NCBI GenBank assembly: GCA_963514535.1
Contig: CAUPUB010000005.1
Span: forward strand, 1-41,330
From: CAJPSE01 sp963514535
GTDB lineage: Bacteria; Synergistota; Synergistia; Synergistales; Aminobacteriaceae
DNA: 41,330 nucleotides
Direction: 5' to 3'
Shown here: positions 15,987 to 24,413 of the stretch, piece after piece
Position numbering within the stretch: the stretch's first letter is position 1
How the letters are laid out: every line of letters begins with the position of its first letter
The notes under the pieces: generated by a model
The model's input: the letters and a program-made list of their open reading frames with translations, nothing else
Told to the model about the DNA's origin: nothing
Databases searched by the model: none
Program-made: the position numbers and the translations under genes

Positions 15987-16897
15987 CCCAACGTGGATTC
16001 CCACCGATCCAAAAGCCACAGCCATTGATCCGGATAAGCCCGAACCCAGCCCTCCAAAACATTATGACACATTTGAAGGGACTTTGCCATATCCACCCCA
16101 AAAGGATTACCATCCGCGTCGGGCACATCGCTCAGGATATCCTGGATGACGACGGTATGGGAAACCCCATCGGGACGGCGAAAGTACAGGACGGGGACAA
16201 CCGGGGAGCCGAACCTGCGATACAGCTTCACGATTCCATCGGCCGCGCTGGCGGGCAGGCCCAAAAAGGGGACGGGAACCCCCTCGCTCCGGGCATCCAG
16301 ATCCTGGAGGAACCCCACGATCCCCCCACACCTCAGGGTTCGGAAGGCCTCACGCAGGCCGGCCCCCTCGCTGGGCACCATCTTCATCCCGGCAACGGCC
16401 GTACGCTGATGTTGGATCAGGTCGTTGAGCCCCCCACGGTTGCGCTGGGGGGTGTAGAGCGGCACGACAGGGTATCCCTCCAGGACCAGGCGCGCCCCGG
16501 CGAGCTCCCAGTTGCCGATATGGGCGGCCATGAGCAGGGCCCCCCGCCCCCGTGCCAGAGCGCGGTCGAGGTTCTCGCGTCCCTCGACCGTCACCATCTC
16601 CCGCAGCCCGGACATCATCCGATCCAGCCGGACGAACTCGACAGCCGAGCGCCCCAGGTTGATGAAGGACCTCCGCACGATGCCACGCGCGACGGTGATC
16701 CCCACGCCCAGCGCCGCGACGCAGCGCGCCTCGCCCCGATCGACCTTCCGCCAGCTGGACGCCCAGAGCAGGCGCCCCAACAGGCCGCCCAAAGCCACGG
16801 CCAGCCTCTGCGGCAGCCTCTTGACGAGCCCGACCAGCAGGGCGACTATGTATCGGCCGAAGCCGGTCCCTATATGATCGACCACCGTCGGCTTCAT
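15983..16897 (-). CDS. lpxL: Lipid A biosynthesis acyltransferase (LpxL/HtrB family)
   Basis: 304 aa. The ATG at 16897 (MKPTVVDHIG) is preferred because AAAGG and GGAGG lie 7-12 bases upstream. A hydrophobic N-terminal segment (residues 14-46) anchors it to the inner membrane. The HX4E catalytic motif is HIGNWE (H126, E131), followed by the conserved blocks VPLYTPQRNRGGLNDLI and GGIVGFLQDLDARSEGV. The end is the typical YPDQWLWLLDRW. It adds a secondary acyl chain to the lipid A precursor, evidence for a diderm envelope. Its stop overlaps the GTG of the RuvX-like gene. Specificity (lauroyl or other) is unknown. Confidence 0.88.
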   Translation of the reverse strand: MKPTVVDHIGTGFGRYIVALLVGLVKRLPQRLAVALGGLLGRLLWASSWRKVDRGEARCVAALGVGITVARGIVRRSFINLGRSAVEFVRLDRMMSGLREMVTVEGRENLDRALARGRGALLMAAHIGNWELAGARLVLEGYPVVPLYTPQRNRGGLNDLIQHQRTAVAGMKMVPSEGAGLREAFRTLRCGGIVGFLQDLDARSEGVPVPFLGLPASAADGIVKLYRRFGSPVVPVLYFRRPDGVSHTVVIQDILSDVPDADGNPFGVDMAKSLQMCHNVLEGWVRAYPDQWLWLLDRWESTLG

Positions 16898-16911
16898 CGC
16901 GTTACCTTTCC

Positions 16912-16945
16912 TCCGCAACTCCGATTATTCCGCAACTCCGATTAT
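16912..16945. repeat. 17-bp direct tandem duplication
   Basis: TCCGCAACTCCGATTAT at 16912-16928 is repeated exactly at 16929-16945, just upstream of the acyltransferase start. Confidence 0.85.
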
Positions 16946-16948
16946 GAT

Positions 16949-17053
16949 GGGGGCTTCGCCCCCGTACCCCCACGCCGCTATCAGGATAGCGGCGGCCCCG
17001 GCAAGCTTTTTCTCAAAACAGGCAAGCTGGGGTCCCACCGGGGGGCTTCATGG
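16949..17053 (+). repeat. Dispersed repeat C, short copy
   Basis: A hairpin-rich 105-bp element: GGGGGCTTCGCCCCC (16949-16963), then CCGCTATC AG GATAGCGG, then GCCCCGG ... CCGGGGGGC enclosing an AGCTT/AAGCT stem. The same skeleton, with extra inserts in two loops, is at 23942-24159. Strand as written. It makes up the core of the 466-bp gap between the acyltransferase gene and gyrA, which also holds three tandem duplications. Confidence 0.85.
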
Positions 17054-17063
17054 CTCAAGGCAG

Positions 17064-17097
17064 CATTTCCAGTTCTCATCCATTTCCAGTTCTCATC
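17064..17097. repeat. 17-bp direct tandem duplication
   Basis: CATTTCCAGTTCTCATC at 17064-17080 repeated exactly at 17081-17097. Confidence 0.85.
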
Positions 17098-17211
17098 TTT
17101 GATGTCTACCGCCGCCCGGGATACACTCCGACACGGGGAACGATGTCGAACGATCCTGCCGCAGGTATTATATCTCAGCCGCGGCCCCGGCGGCAGGGAG
17201 CCTGGCATGAA

Positions 17212-17245
17212 GAATCCGAATGAGGAATCCGAATGAGGAATCCGA
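17212..17245. repeat. 13-bp tandem repeat, 2.6 copies
   Basis: GAATCCGAATGAG at 17212-17224 and 17225-17237, then a partial third copy to 17245, immediately before the gyrA -10 box. Confidence 0.8.
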
Positions 17246-17254
17246 CGCACGTGT

Positions 17255-17260
17255 TACAAT
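17255..17260 (+). promoter_or_regulatory. gyrA extended -10 element
   Basis: TACAAT preceded by TG and one base (TGTTACAAT), in the context CGCACGTGTTACAAT. The permease promoter has the near-identical GCACGTGCTACAAT. No consensus -35 is visible; the place is filled by the 13-bp repeats. Confidence 0.55.
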
Positions 17261-17269
17261 AAAAAAGCA

Positions 17270-17305
17270 CCTGATCGGCGGCCTTCCTTTGCCGATCGGG
17301 CTTTT
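17270..17305 (+). terminator. Terminator-like hairpin at the 5' end of the gyrA transcript
   Basis: CCTGATCGGC (17270-17279) pairs with GCCGATCGGG (17291-17300) with one G-T pair, then CTTTTG. With the -10 at 17255-17260 the transcript would begin about 17267, so the hairpin sits at the very 5' end of the leader. No plus-strand gene ends upstream, so it is more likely an attenuator or a stabilising 5' stem than a terminator of another unit. Confidence 0.6.
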
Positions 17306-17363
17306 GTTGTCCGGCCCCGACTCCGTTTCGGGGAGGGGCGTGCAATCCGGGAGGGATTTTTCA

Positions 17364-19898
<2,535 letters not shown>

Positions 19899-19945
19899 CC
19901 CCTCACACTTCTCCGACAAGAAATCAAGGAAAGGAAGTATGCCCT

Positions 19946-20566
19946 TTGAAGCTCGCAAGGGACGGAATACCGACGGTAACTTTTCTCGTTCTGGCCACGG
20001 CGGCCTTCGCCTTCGTATCTCCCGTTCCGGCGGCGGTCATGGCCGTGCTGGCGGCCTTCGTCGTCTGGTTCTACAGGGATCCCGACCGCACGGCGCCCGA
20101 GGGGGATGGGCTCTTCATCTCCCCCGCCGACGGCCGCGTGGTGGAGATATCGGAGGCGGAACATCCCTTCACGGGGCCGTCGGTCAAGGTGGGGATATTC
20201 ATGAACGTCTTCAGCGTTCACGTCAACCGCGCCCCCTGCATGGGGCGGGTGGACTACCTGGAATACGTGCCCGGAAGGAAGATCGCCGCCTTCGCTCCCA
20301 AGGCGTCGGAGGTCAACGAGCGCAACCTCGTGGGGCTCTCGACCCCGTACGGTCCCGTCCTGATGGTGCAGATCGCCGGGCTCCTCGCCAGGCGCATCGT
20401 CTGCCGCTTGAGGCGGGGCGAGGTCCTGGAGGCCGGACAGCGCTACGGGATGATCCGCCTGGGTTCGAGGGTTGACATTTATTTGCCGAAGGATGTAAGA
20501 TTGCTGGCAAAATATGGAGATAAGGTGTACGCGGGAATCTCCTCCCTGGGAGTGATGGATTCGTGA
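19946..20566 (+). CDS. psd: Phosphatidylserine decarboxylase, short proenzyme type
   Basis: 206 aa from a TTG at 19946 (MKLARDGIPT), chosen because AAGGAAG lies eight bases upstream and the family begins there. Two hydrophobic segments lie at residues 10-42. Catalytic blocks: FISPADGRVV (57-66), FMNVFSVHVNRAP (85-97) with the conserved His, and IRLGSRVDIYLP, where cleavage before Ser174 would create the pyruvoyl group. This short GS form resembles archaetidylserine/PS decarboxylases of Firmicutes and delta-proteobacteria. It converts phosphatidylserine to phosphatidylethanolamine at the membrane. The stop overlaps the GTG of pssA (GTGA). Confidence 0.93.
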   Translation: MKLARDGIPTVTFLVLATAAFAFVSPVPAAVMAVLAAFVVWFYRDPDRTAPEGDGLFISPADGRVVEISEAEHPFTGPSVKVGIFMNVFSVHVNRAPCMGRVDYLEYVPGRKIAAFAPKASEVNERNLVGLSTPYGPVLMVQIAGLLARRIVCRLRRGEVLEAGQRYGMIRLGSRVDIYLPKDVRLLAKYGDKVYAGISSLGVMDS

Positions 20567-21324
20567 ATTTCCTGAAGGGTCGCAGAAGATGGCGCAGGCG
20601 GAAGCCGCTCGAGTTCCGGCAGATAGCGCCCAACATGGTGACAAGCGGCAATCTGTTATGTGGCTTATTTTCCTTGATGCTGGCCGTGGAGGGGCGCTTT
20701 GTACCCGCGGCGTGGCTGATTTTCTTCGCGACGATCTTCGACGGGCTCGACGGTAAGGTCGCTCGGAGCCTGGGCGGGGGCACGCAGTTTGGCCTGGAGT
20801 TCGACAGCCTTGCCGATCTCGTCAGCTTTGGAATCGCACCGGGCATGTTGTTCTACCTGGTGAGCTTCAGGGGGGTCCTCGGCATCCTGGGGGCGGCCGT
20901 GTCGTGTTTCTTCGTGCTCTGCGTCGCGCTGCGCCTGGCGCGCTTCAACGTGGTCCATGTCCCTGGCCCCTTCCAGGGGCTCCCCAGCCCGGCGGGAGGG
21001 CTTTTCGCGGCCTCCTTCGTCCTGGCAGACGCGGTGCTTCACCCTGTGGCGATGGCAGCGGTGCTCGCCTTTACGGGCTTCCTCATGGTGTCGAGCATCC
21101 CTTACGCGAACCTCAAAAAGCTCACCCGCAGGAGCGCGGACAAGAAACGCTGTTTGGCTCTGTTTCTGTTGGTCTCCCTGTGTTTTTACCTTCTCGGGGC
21201 CACGGCCCCGCTCTTCCTGTTCGCTCTCTACATCCTCAGCGGGCTACTCCGCTTCGACTGGGGACAGTGGCTGTTGCTGCCGGAGGCCAGAAACGGCCAG
21301 GAAGCCGTATCCAAAACACGATAA
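20563..21324 (+). CDS. pssA: CDP-diacylglycerol-serine O-phosphatidyltransferase
   Basis: 253 aa from a GTG at 20563 overlapping the psd stop. CDP-alcohol phosphotransferase signature DG(KV)AR...G...D...D at residues 63-85 (DGKVARSLGGGTQFGLEF then DSLAD). About seven hydrophobic segments follow; the N-terminus is very basic (KGRRRWRRRK). It makes phosphatidylserine from CDP-diacylglycerol and serine, the substrate of the psd product upstream. The 3' end runs, without a terminator, into the TPP-riboswitch-like element that begins only about 24 bases after the stop. Confidence 0.94.
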   Translation: MNFLKGRRRWRRRKPLEFRQIAPNMVTSGNLLCGLFSLMLAVEGRFVPAAWLIFFATIFDGLDGKVARSLGGGTQFGLEFDSLADLVSFGIAPGMLFYLVSFRGVLGILGAAVSCFFVLCVALRLARFNVVHVPGPFQGLPSPAGGLFAASFVLADAVLHPVAMAAVLAFTGFLMVSSIPYANLKKLTRRSADKKRCLALFLLVSLCFYLLGATAPLFLFALYILSGLLRFDWGQWLLLPEARNGQEAVSKTR

Positions 21325-21347
21325 AAAAAGCGGTGAGTCAAAATCCA

Positions 21348-21441
21348 TTTCTGCGGGGGAGTCCAGGCTGAGAGGAGAGGGCACCATGCCCCTTCGATCC
21401 CTGGACCTGGACCTGGACCGGGCAATGCCGGCGCAGGAAGT
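21348..21441 (+). ncRNA. TPP riboswitch aptamer (THI element), orphan
   Basis: Conserved TPP-aptamer elements occur in the right order: P1 5' arm TTTCTGC (from 21348) pairing with GCAGGAA near 21433-21439; GGGGGAGTC; the invariant GGCTGAGA (21366-21373); a variable stem GGGC/GCCC; then ACCTGGACCGGGCAATGCC (from 21411) and GGCGCAGGAA. Departures: CTGGAC is present three times in tandem (21401-21418) where one CCTGATC-like unit is usual, and the loop reads GCAAT rather than GTAAT. On the plus strand no thiamine gene follows; a terminator comes 14 bases later, then a convergent gene. Confidence 0.78.
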
Positions 21442-21455
21442 AGAGTCCAACGTGC

Positions 21456-21482
21456 AAGGGGACGCTCCAAGAGCGTCCCCTT
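21456..21482 (+). terminator. Terminator (riboswitch expression platform?)
   Basis: AAGGGGACGCTC (21456-21467) pairs perfectly with GAGCGTCCCCTT (21471-21482) around CAA. AAGGGG could instead pair with CCCCTT inside the aptamer (21389-21394), a possible antiterminator. The T-run is poor (CTTCGTCT). It also lies 33 bases past the stop of the convergent prepilin peptidase gene, so it may serve both. Confidence 0.7.
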
Positions 21483-21515
21483 CTTCGTCTCACTATTATC
21501 GATGCCCCTGGCCCC

Positions 21516-22319
21516 TCAGCGGAACGGCCAGGGGGGCAGAAAGGCCCCCTGGGCTCCGAAGCGCTCCCCGAGAAACGCAAGCACCTGAGGTCCCCAGATG
21601 AGCGTAAGGTAGCATCCAACGGCCAGGTATGGAACCAGCGGGATGGAGTCCCCCCGTCCCCAACGGACCTTTCCGCGGATCATGAGAACGGCGATCCCCA
21701 CGCCGCCGGCCATGATGCCGAAGTAGAAGGCCAGGAGGGTGAGGCGCCAGCCGAGGATCGCGCCGATCCCGGCCATGAAGCAGGCGTCGCCCCATCCCAT
21801 CCCCCCGCGGCTGGCAAGGATGATGACGGCGAAAATCCCCCATCCGACGGCCGCCCCCAGAAGCCCCTCCAGGATGGCGTCACGCCCCCCGATCAGGCGA
21901 ATCAGGATGCCGCCTATCCCCATGGACAGGGCAAAGGCGTCGAAGACCTCCCCGGCCTCGTAGTCGGTGAGGGCGCTCAGCAGTAGCCCGAAGGTCCCGA
22001 CCAGGGAGATGAGAAAAGCCCAGGAGACGCCCCAGCGCCACGCGGTCCCCGCCGCCGCAAGGGCCCCGATGAGCTCGACCATTAGATAGCGCAGGGAGAC
22101 GCGCGCGCCGCACCCCCGGCACCGCCCGCGCTGCGCCACCCAGGAGAGGATGGGAACGAGCTCCGACAGGGTGAGGACGCGTCCGCAGGACTCGCAGACG
22201 GAGCGCTCGCTCCCCCACCAGGGACGCCCCTCCAGGCTGCGGTGGGCGACGACGTTGAGAAAGGACCCCATGCAGGCGCCCAGGACCGCGGCAAGGGCCG
22301 GCAGAAAGGACGAGAGCAT
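21516..22319 (-). CDS. pilD: Prepilin peptidase, A24 family (type IV pilus/type II secretion)
   Basis: 267 aa; ATG at 22319, AGGA six bases upstream, only eight bases after the stop of the YvyF-like gene, so probably coupled to it. The cytoplasmic N-terminal methylation domain has both CxxC pairs (C42/C45, C67/C70) with ILSWVAQRGRCRGCGARVS. The catalytic aspartates are D119 (SALTDYEAGEVFD) and D178 (GMGWGDACFMAG), the latter in the GxGxxD-like motif. About eight membrane segments. It cleaves the leader of prepilins and pseudopilins and methylates the new N-terminus. No pilin gene is in the window. Confidence 0.93.
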   Translation of the reverse strand: MLSSFLPALAAVLGACMGSFLNVVAHRSLEGRPWWGSERSVCESCGRVLTLSELVPILSWVAQRGRCRGCGARVSLRYLMVELIGALAAAGTAWRWGVSWAFLISLVGTFGLLLSALTDYEAGEVFDAFALSMGIGGILIRLIGGRDAILEGLLGAAVGWGIFAVIILASRGGMGWGDACFMAGIGAILGWRLTLLAFYFGIMAGGVGIAVLMIRGKVRWGRGDSIPLVPYLAVGCYLTLIWGPQVLAFLGERFGAQGAFLPPWPFR

Positions 22320-22327
22320 GGAGTGTC

Positions 22328-22714
22328 CTAGCGTCTCCTGGTCTTGTCGCTGTAGAGCTGCTGCCCGTAGGTGACAGCGCCCTTCTGCGCATGGGACGCT
22401 ACAGCGGCCTTCATCTTATTCAAGGACTGCTCCAGCTCCAATGCCAGTCTCTGACGCGAGGACTCCTCGCCGGACAGATTTGCCTTGAAATCCCGATCCA
22501 GGTATCCCATATCCACCAAGGCTTGAACATCCCGAATATCGGCACCAAGGGACTCGGACAGTGCATCCACATTAAACTTCAGCTTGGAATTATCTCTGAG
22601 AAAATCTCGGACTTTTTTGTAAAGTTCATCGAGACGCTTCTTGCAATCGGGGCACGTACGGCCTCCTACCGCGGTAAAGATCTTCCGGCACAATCTACAC
22701 GTAATCAGGGCCAT
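22328..22714 (-). CDS. YvyF-like flagellar-operon protein (TIGR03826-type)
   Basis: 128 aa from the ATG at 22714 with AGGAGG ten bases upstream. The N-terminus is a zinc-ribbon-like CxxC pair set (C6, C9, C21, C24: ITCRLCRKIF, GGRTCPDC). A helical module follows (LYKKVRDFLRDNSKLKF, ALSESLGADIRDVQALVDMG), as in the small protein encoded beside flgM/fliS in many flagellar operons. The molecular role of the family is not established; regulatory or assembly functions have been proposed. Here it is separated from flagellar genes and sits upstream of the prepilin peptidase. Confidence 0.7.
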   Translation of the reverse strand: MALITCRLCRKIFTAVGGRTCPDCKKRLDELYKKVRDFLRDNSKLKFNVDALSESLGADIRDVQALVDMGYLDRDFKANLSGEESSRQRLALELEQSLNKMKAAVASHAQKGAVTYGQQLYSDKTRRR

Positions 22715-22933
22715 CGCGAAGCAACCTCCTGTTTGTCCTATAATTTTATAATAGGTGATAACCGGCACATCGGCACGGGTAAAAGAAATCCAAGGACCGA
22801 CATGGCCGATATTTGTTTTTATTGTACCTCATAATTCCAGACTCGGGGCGGGCAAAACCTGCGAAAAAGGGGCTTTCGGGACAGGGGACGCGCCCGTATC
22901 CCCCATCCCCCGCAAGGGTGGGAAAAACCATCC

Positions 22934-22961
22934 TTGTCCTCCCCTGGCGATGGGATACAAT
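22934..22961 (+). promoter_or_regulatory. Promoter of the secreted-protein gene at 23015
   Basis: TTGTCC (22934-22939), 16-base spacer, TACAAT (22956-22961). The start codon follows 53 bases later. The rest of the 300-bp divergent gap with the YvyF-like gene shows A/T-rich sequence near 22740-22830 that may carry the opposite promoter, but no clear boxes. Confidence 0.6.
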
Positions 22962-23014
22962 GACTAAGTAGCCCGTCACATCACTCCATTACTCAAAGGA
23001 AGGTGCGTTTCTCG

Positions 23015-23749
23015 ATGAAAAAGACGATGTCTCTTCTGCTCATCTCGTTCCTTGCCGCAGCGATGTTCCTCCTGTCGTCGGCCCCCGCGGAGAGTCGGAC
23101 GGTCCAGGACATTCAAAGCTATGTCGATGCGGCCAAGGCCCTGGACCTGAGTGAGGGGAACCTGCAGGTCAAGTCCAGCAAGTTCGACGTCGAGGAGATC
23201 CTAAAGGACGCCCGTTTCATGGGGCTGCTCCGCGGCAGGATCCGCATCGCCCGTCTGGTTAACAGGGCCATGGAGGACGGAGAGGGGGGTAATGGCGACC
23301 TGAACACGGAGGTCGGCCCCATCGTCGCCTTTCTCCTCTCGGTCCAGAGCGGAATCCCCACGATGGACAATATCGTCAAAAGCGCCGTGAACAATGTCGT
23401 CAAGCCGCTCGAGCTCGAGGGGATACTCAAGGAACTGCCCCGCTATTACGACGCCGTCGTGAACACGGCGGACTGGCAGAAGAAGTTCCAGAAAATACTC
23501 GCCTCGGAGTATCCCTCCCTTAACGGGGGGGCGATCTTCCACCTCGCAGGCTTTCCGGAGATCGGGGACAAACCCTACTATATGGGGACCATGGACATCG
23601 AGCTCACGGATGGCTCGTTCTCCCTCTACGAGGCGGACACGTCCGCCGAGGCCTGGCTCTACTCCTTCTGGATGCGCCGCTGGCAGGAGGGGACCATGGA
23701 CGCTGCCAGGGTCGCCGTCGACCTGCTGAACAAGGCCCTGGGGCAGTAA
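23015..23749 (+). CDS. Secreted protein of unknown function
   Basis: 244 aa from the ATG at 23015 (MKKTMSLLLISFLAAAMFLL), with AAAGGAAGG about 11 bases upstream; a GTG four codons earlier is in frame but lacks spacing. Residues 1-27 are a signal peptide with a likely cleavage after PAES or nearby. No Cys follows, so it is not a lipoprotein. The mature part is mainly helical (VQDIQSYVDAAKALDLSEG, FDVEEILKDARFMGLLRGR) with a Trp/Tyr-rich end (EAWLYSFWMRRWQEG). I do not recognise the family. It has its own promoter and a strong terminator, so it is a single-gene unit. Confidence 0.75.
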   Translation: MKKTMSLLLISFLAAAMFLLSSAPAESRTVQDIQSYVDAAKALDLSEGNLQVKSSKFDVEEILKDARFMGLLRGRIRIARLVNRAMEDGEGGNGDLNTEVGPIVAFLLSVQSGIPTMDNIVKSAVNNVVKPLELEGILKELPRYYDAVVNTADWQKKFQKILASEYPSLNGGAIFHLAGFPEIGDKPYYMGTMDIELTDGSFSLYEADTSAEAWLYSFWMRRWQEGTMDAARVAVDLLNKALGQ

Positions 23750-23780
23750 ACGGAAGTTGAACGAAAATACCATCGAAAGG

Positions 23781-23805
23781 AGCGGGGCCGACGGCCCCGC
23801 TTTTT
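23781..23805 (+). terminator. Terminator of the secreted-protein gene
   Basis: AGCGGGGCC (23781-23789), loop GAC, GGCCCCGCT, then TTTTT. A textbook intrinsic terminator about 30 bases after the stop. Confidence 0.92.
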
Positions 23806-23841
23806 CCGTCTCAAGACAGGCCCCAATCCACAGACAAAATC

Positions 23842-23935
23842 TTTAAGGAAGCGCTGATTAAAACAAAAACGCATATTTTGCTAAAAAGAAATATGCAAAA
23901 CATCTATAGGCAAAAATCTCCAGCGCTTCCCTAAA
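23842..23935. mobile_element. 94-bp MITE-like element bounded by repeat A
   Basis: TTTAAGGAAGCGCTG (23842-23856) and CAGCGCTTCCCTAAA (23921-23935) are inverted repeats matching at 14 of 15 positions. The inside is A/T-rich and contains GCATATTT/AAATATGC (23871-23878 and 23889-23896). No ORF. No clear target duplication. Confidence 0.6.
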
Positions 23936-23941
23936 AATTAA

Positions 23942-24159
23942 CATGGGGGCTTCGCCCCCTGGTGAAGAACCTAAGCGACCGACACGGCTCGTACCTCGCC
24001 GGTCGTCTGCTTAAAGCCCCCACGCCGCTATCCCGAGACTGATCGGCCCGCAAGCGAAGCGAGCGGCTGCCGGAAGGCTCCCCTTTGGGGGTAGCGGCGG
24101 CCCCGGCAAGTTTCTTCCTTAAAAGTAGGCAAGCTGGGGTACCACCGGGGAGCTTCATG
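23942..24159 (+). repeat. Dispersed repeat C, long copy
   Basis: Same skeleton as 16949-17053 (GGGGGCTTCGCCCC; CCCCCACGCCGCTATC; TAGCGGCGGCCCCGGCAAG; GGCAAGCTGGGGT; ACCGGGGAGCTTCATGG). It has two extra inserts, about 24 60-mers apart in position, each itself able to form stems (CGACCG/CGGTCG near 23976-24005; CCCCTTTGGGG near 24080). Inserts at hairpin tips with a constant frame suggest a folded RNA or a modular mobile repeat. Confidence 0.8.
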
Positions 24160-24180
24160 GATTAAATCAGCGCTTCCTTA
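24160..24180 (+). repeat. Dispersed repeat A, main form
   Basis: GATTAAATCAGCGCTTCCTTA joins repeat C to repeat B. The corresponding bases after the short C copy (17054-17070) read GGCTCAAGGCAGCATTTCC, a diverged version, so A appears to be the natural end of C. Confidence 0.8.
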
Positions 24181-24190
24181 ACTTGCGACA

Positions 24191-24306
24191 AGGACAGGTT
24201 TTGCACGTTTTCCGCTGGCCCTGACGTGTGCAAAATGAGAATTGGCTCAAGCTATGCAGCAACTCACTTTATTCTACATAAGAGTATCGTAGCCTGCGGA
24301 TTTGGG
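24191..24306 (+). repeat. Dispersed repeat B, copy 2
   Basis: Aligns to 4947-5061 over its whole length. It contains TTTTGCAC (24199-24206) with an inverted GTGCAAAA about 20 bases on, and TGAG/CTCA around AATTGG. The composite 23842-24306 fills most of the 664-bp gap between the secreted-protein gene and the aminotransferase; the remaining 107 bp are A/T-rich and probably hold the aminotransferase promoter, without clear boxes. Confidence 0.85.
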
Positions 24307-24413
24307 ACTGGGCCCCCCCTGGCAAAAAGCTCCTTCCGGTGTTATCATTCTGAAACATTAGTAGATAAAAAATAAAAAAAGATACTTTATTTTATTTTGT
24401 TGGAGGACGCGAC

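Noticed and set aside
19939..20475. ATG frame starting at 19939 instead of psd
   Set aside because: The frame gives a Gly/Arg-rich product without motifs; the overlapping TTG frame encodes a complete phosphatidylserine decarboxylase.
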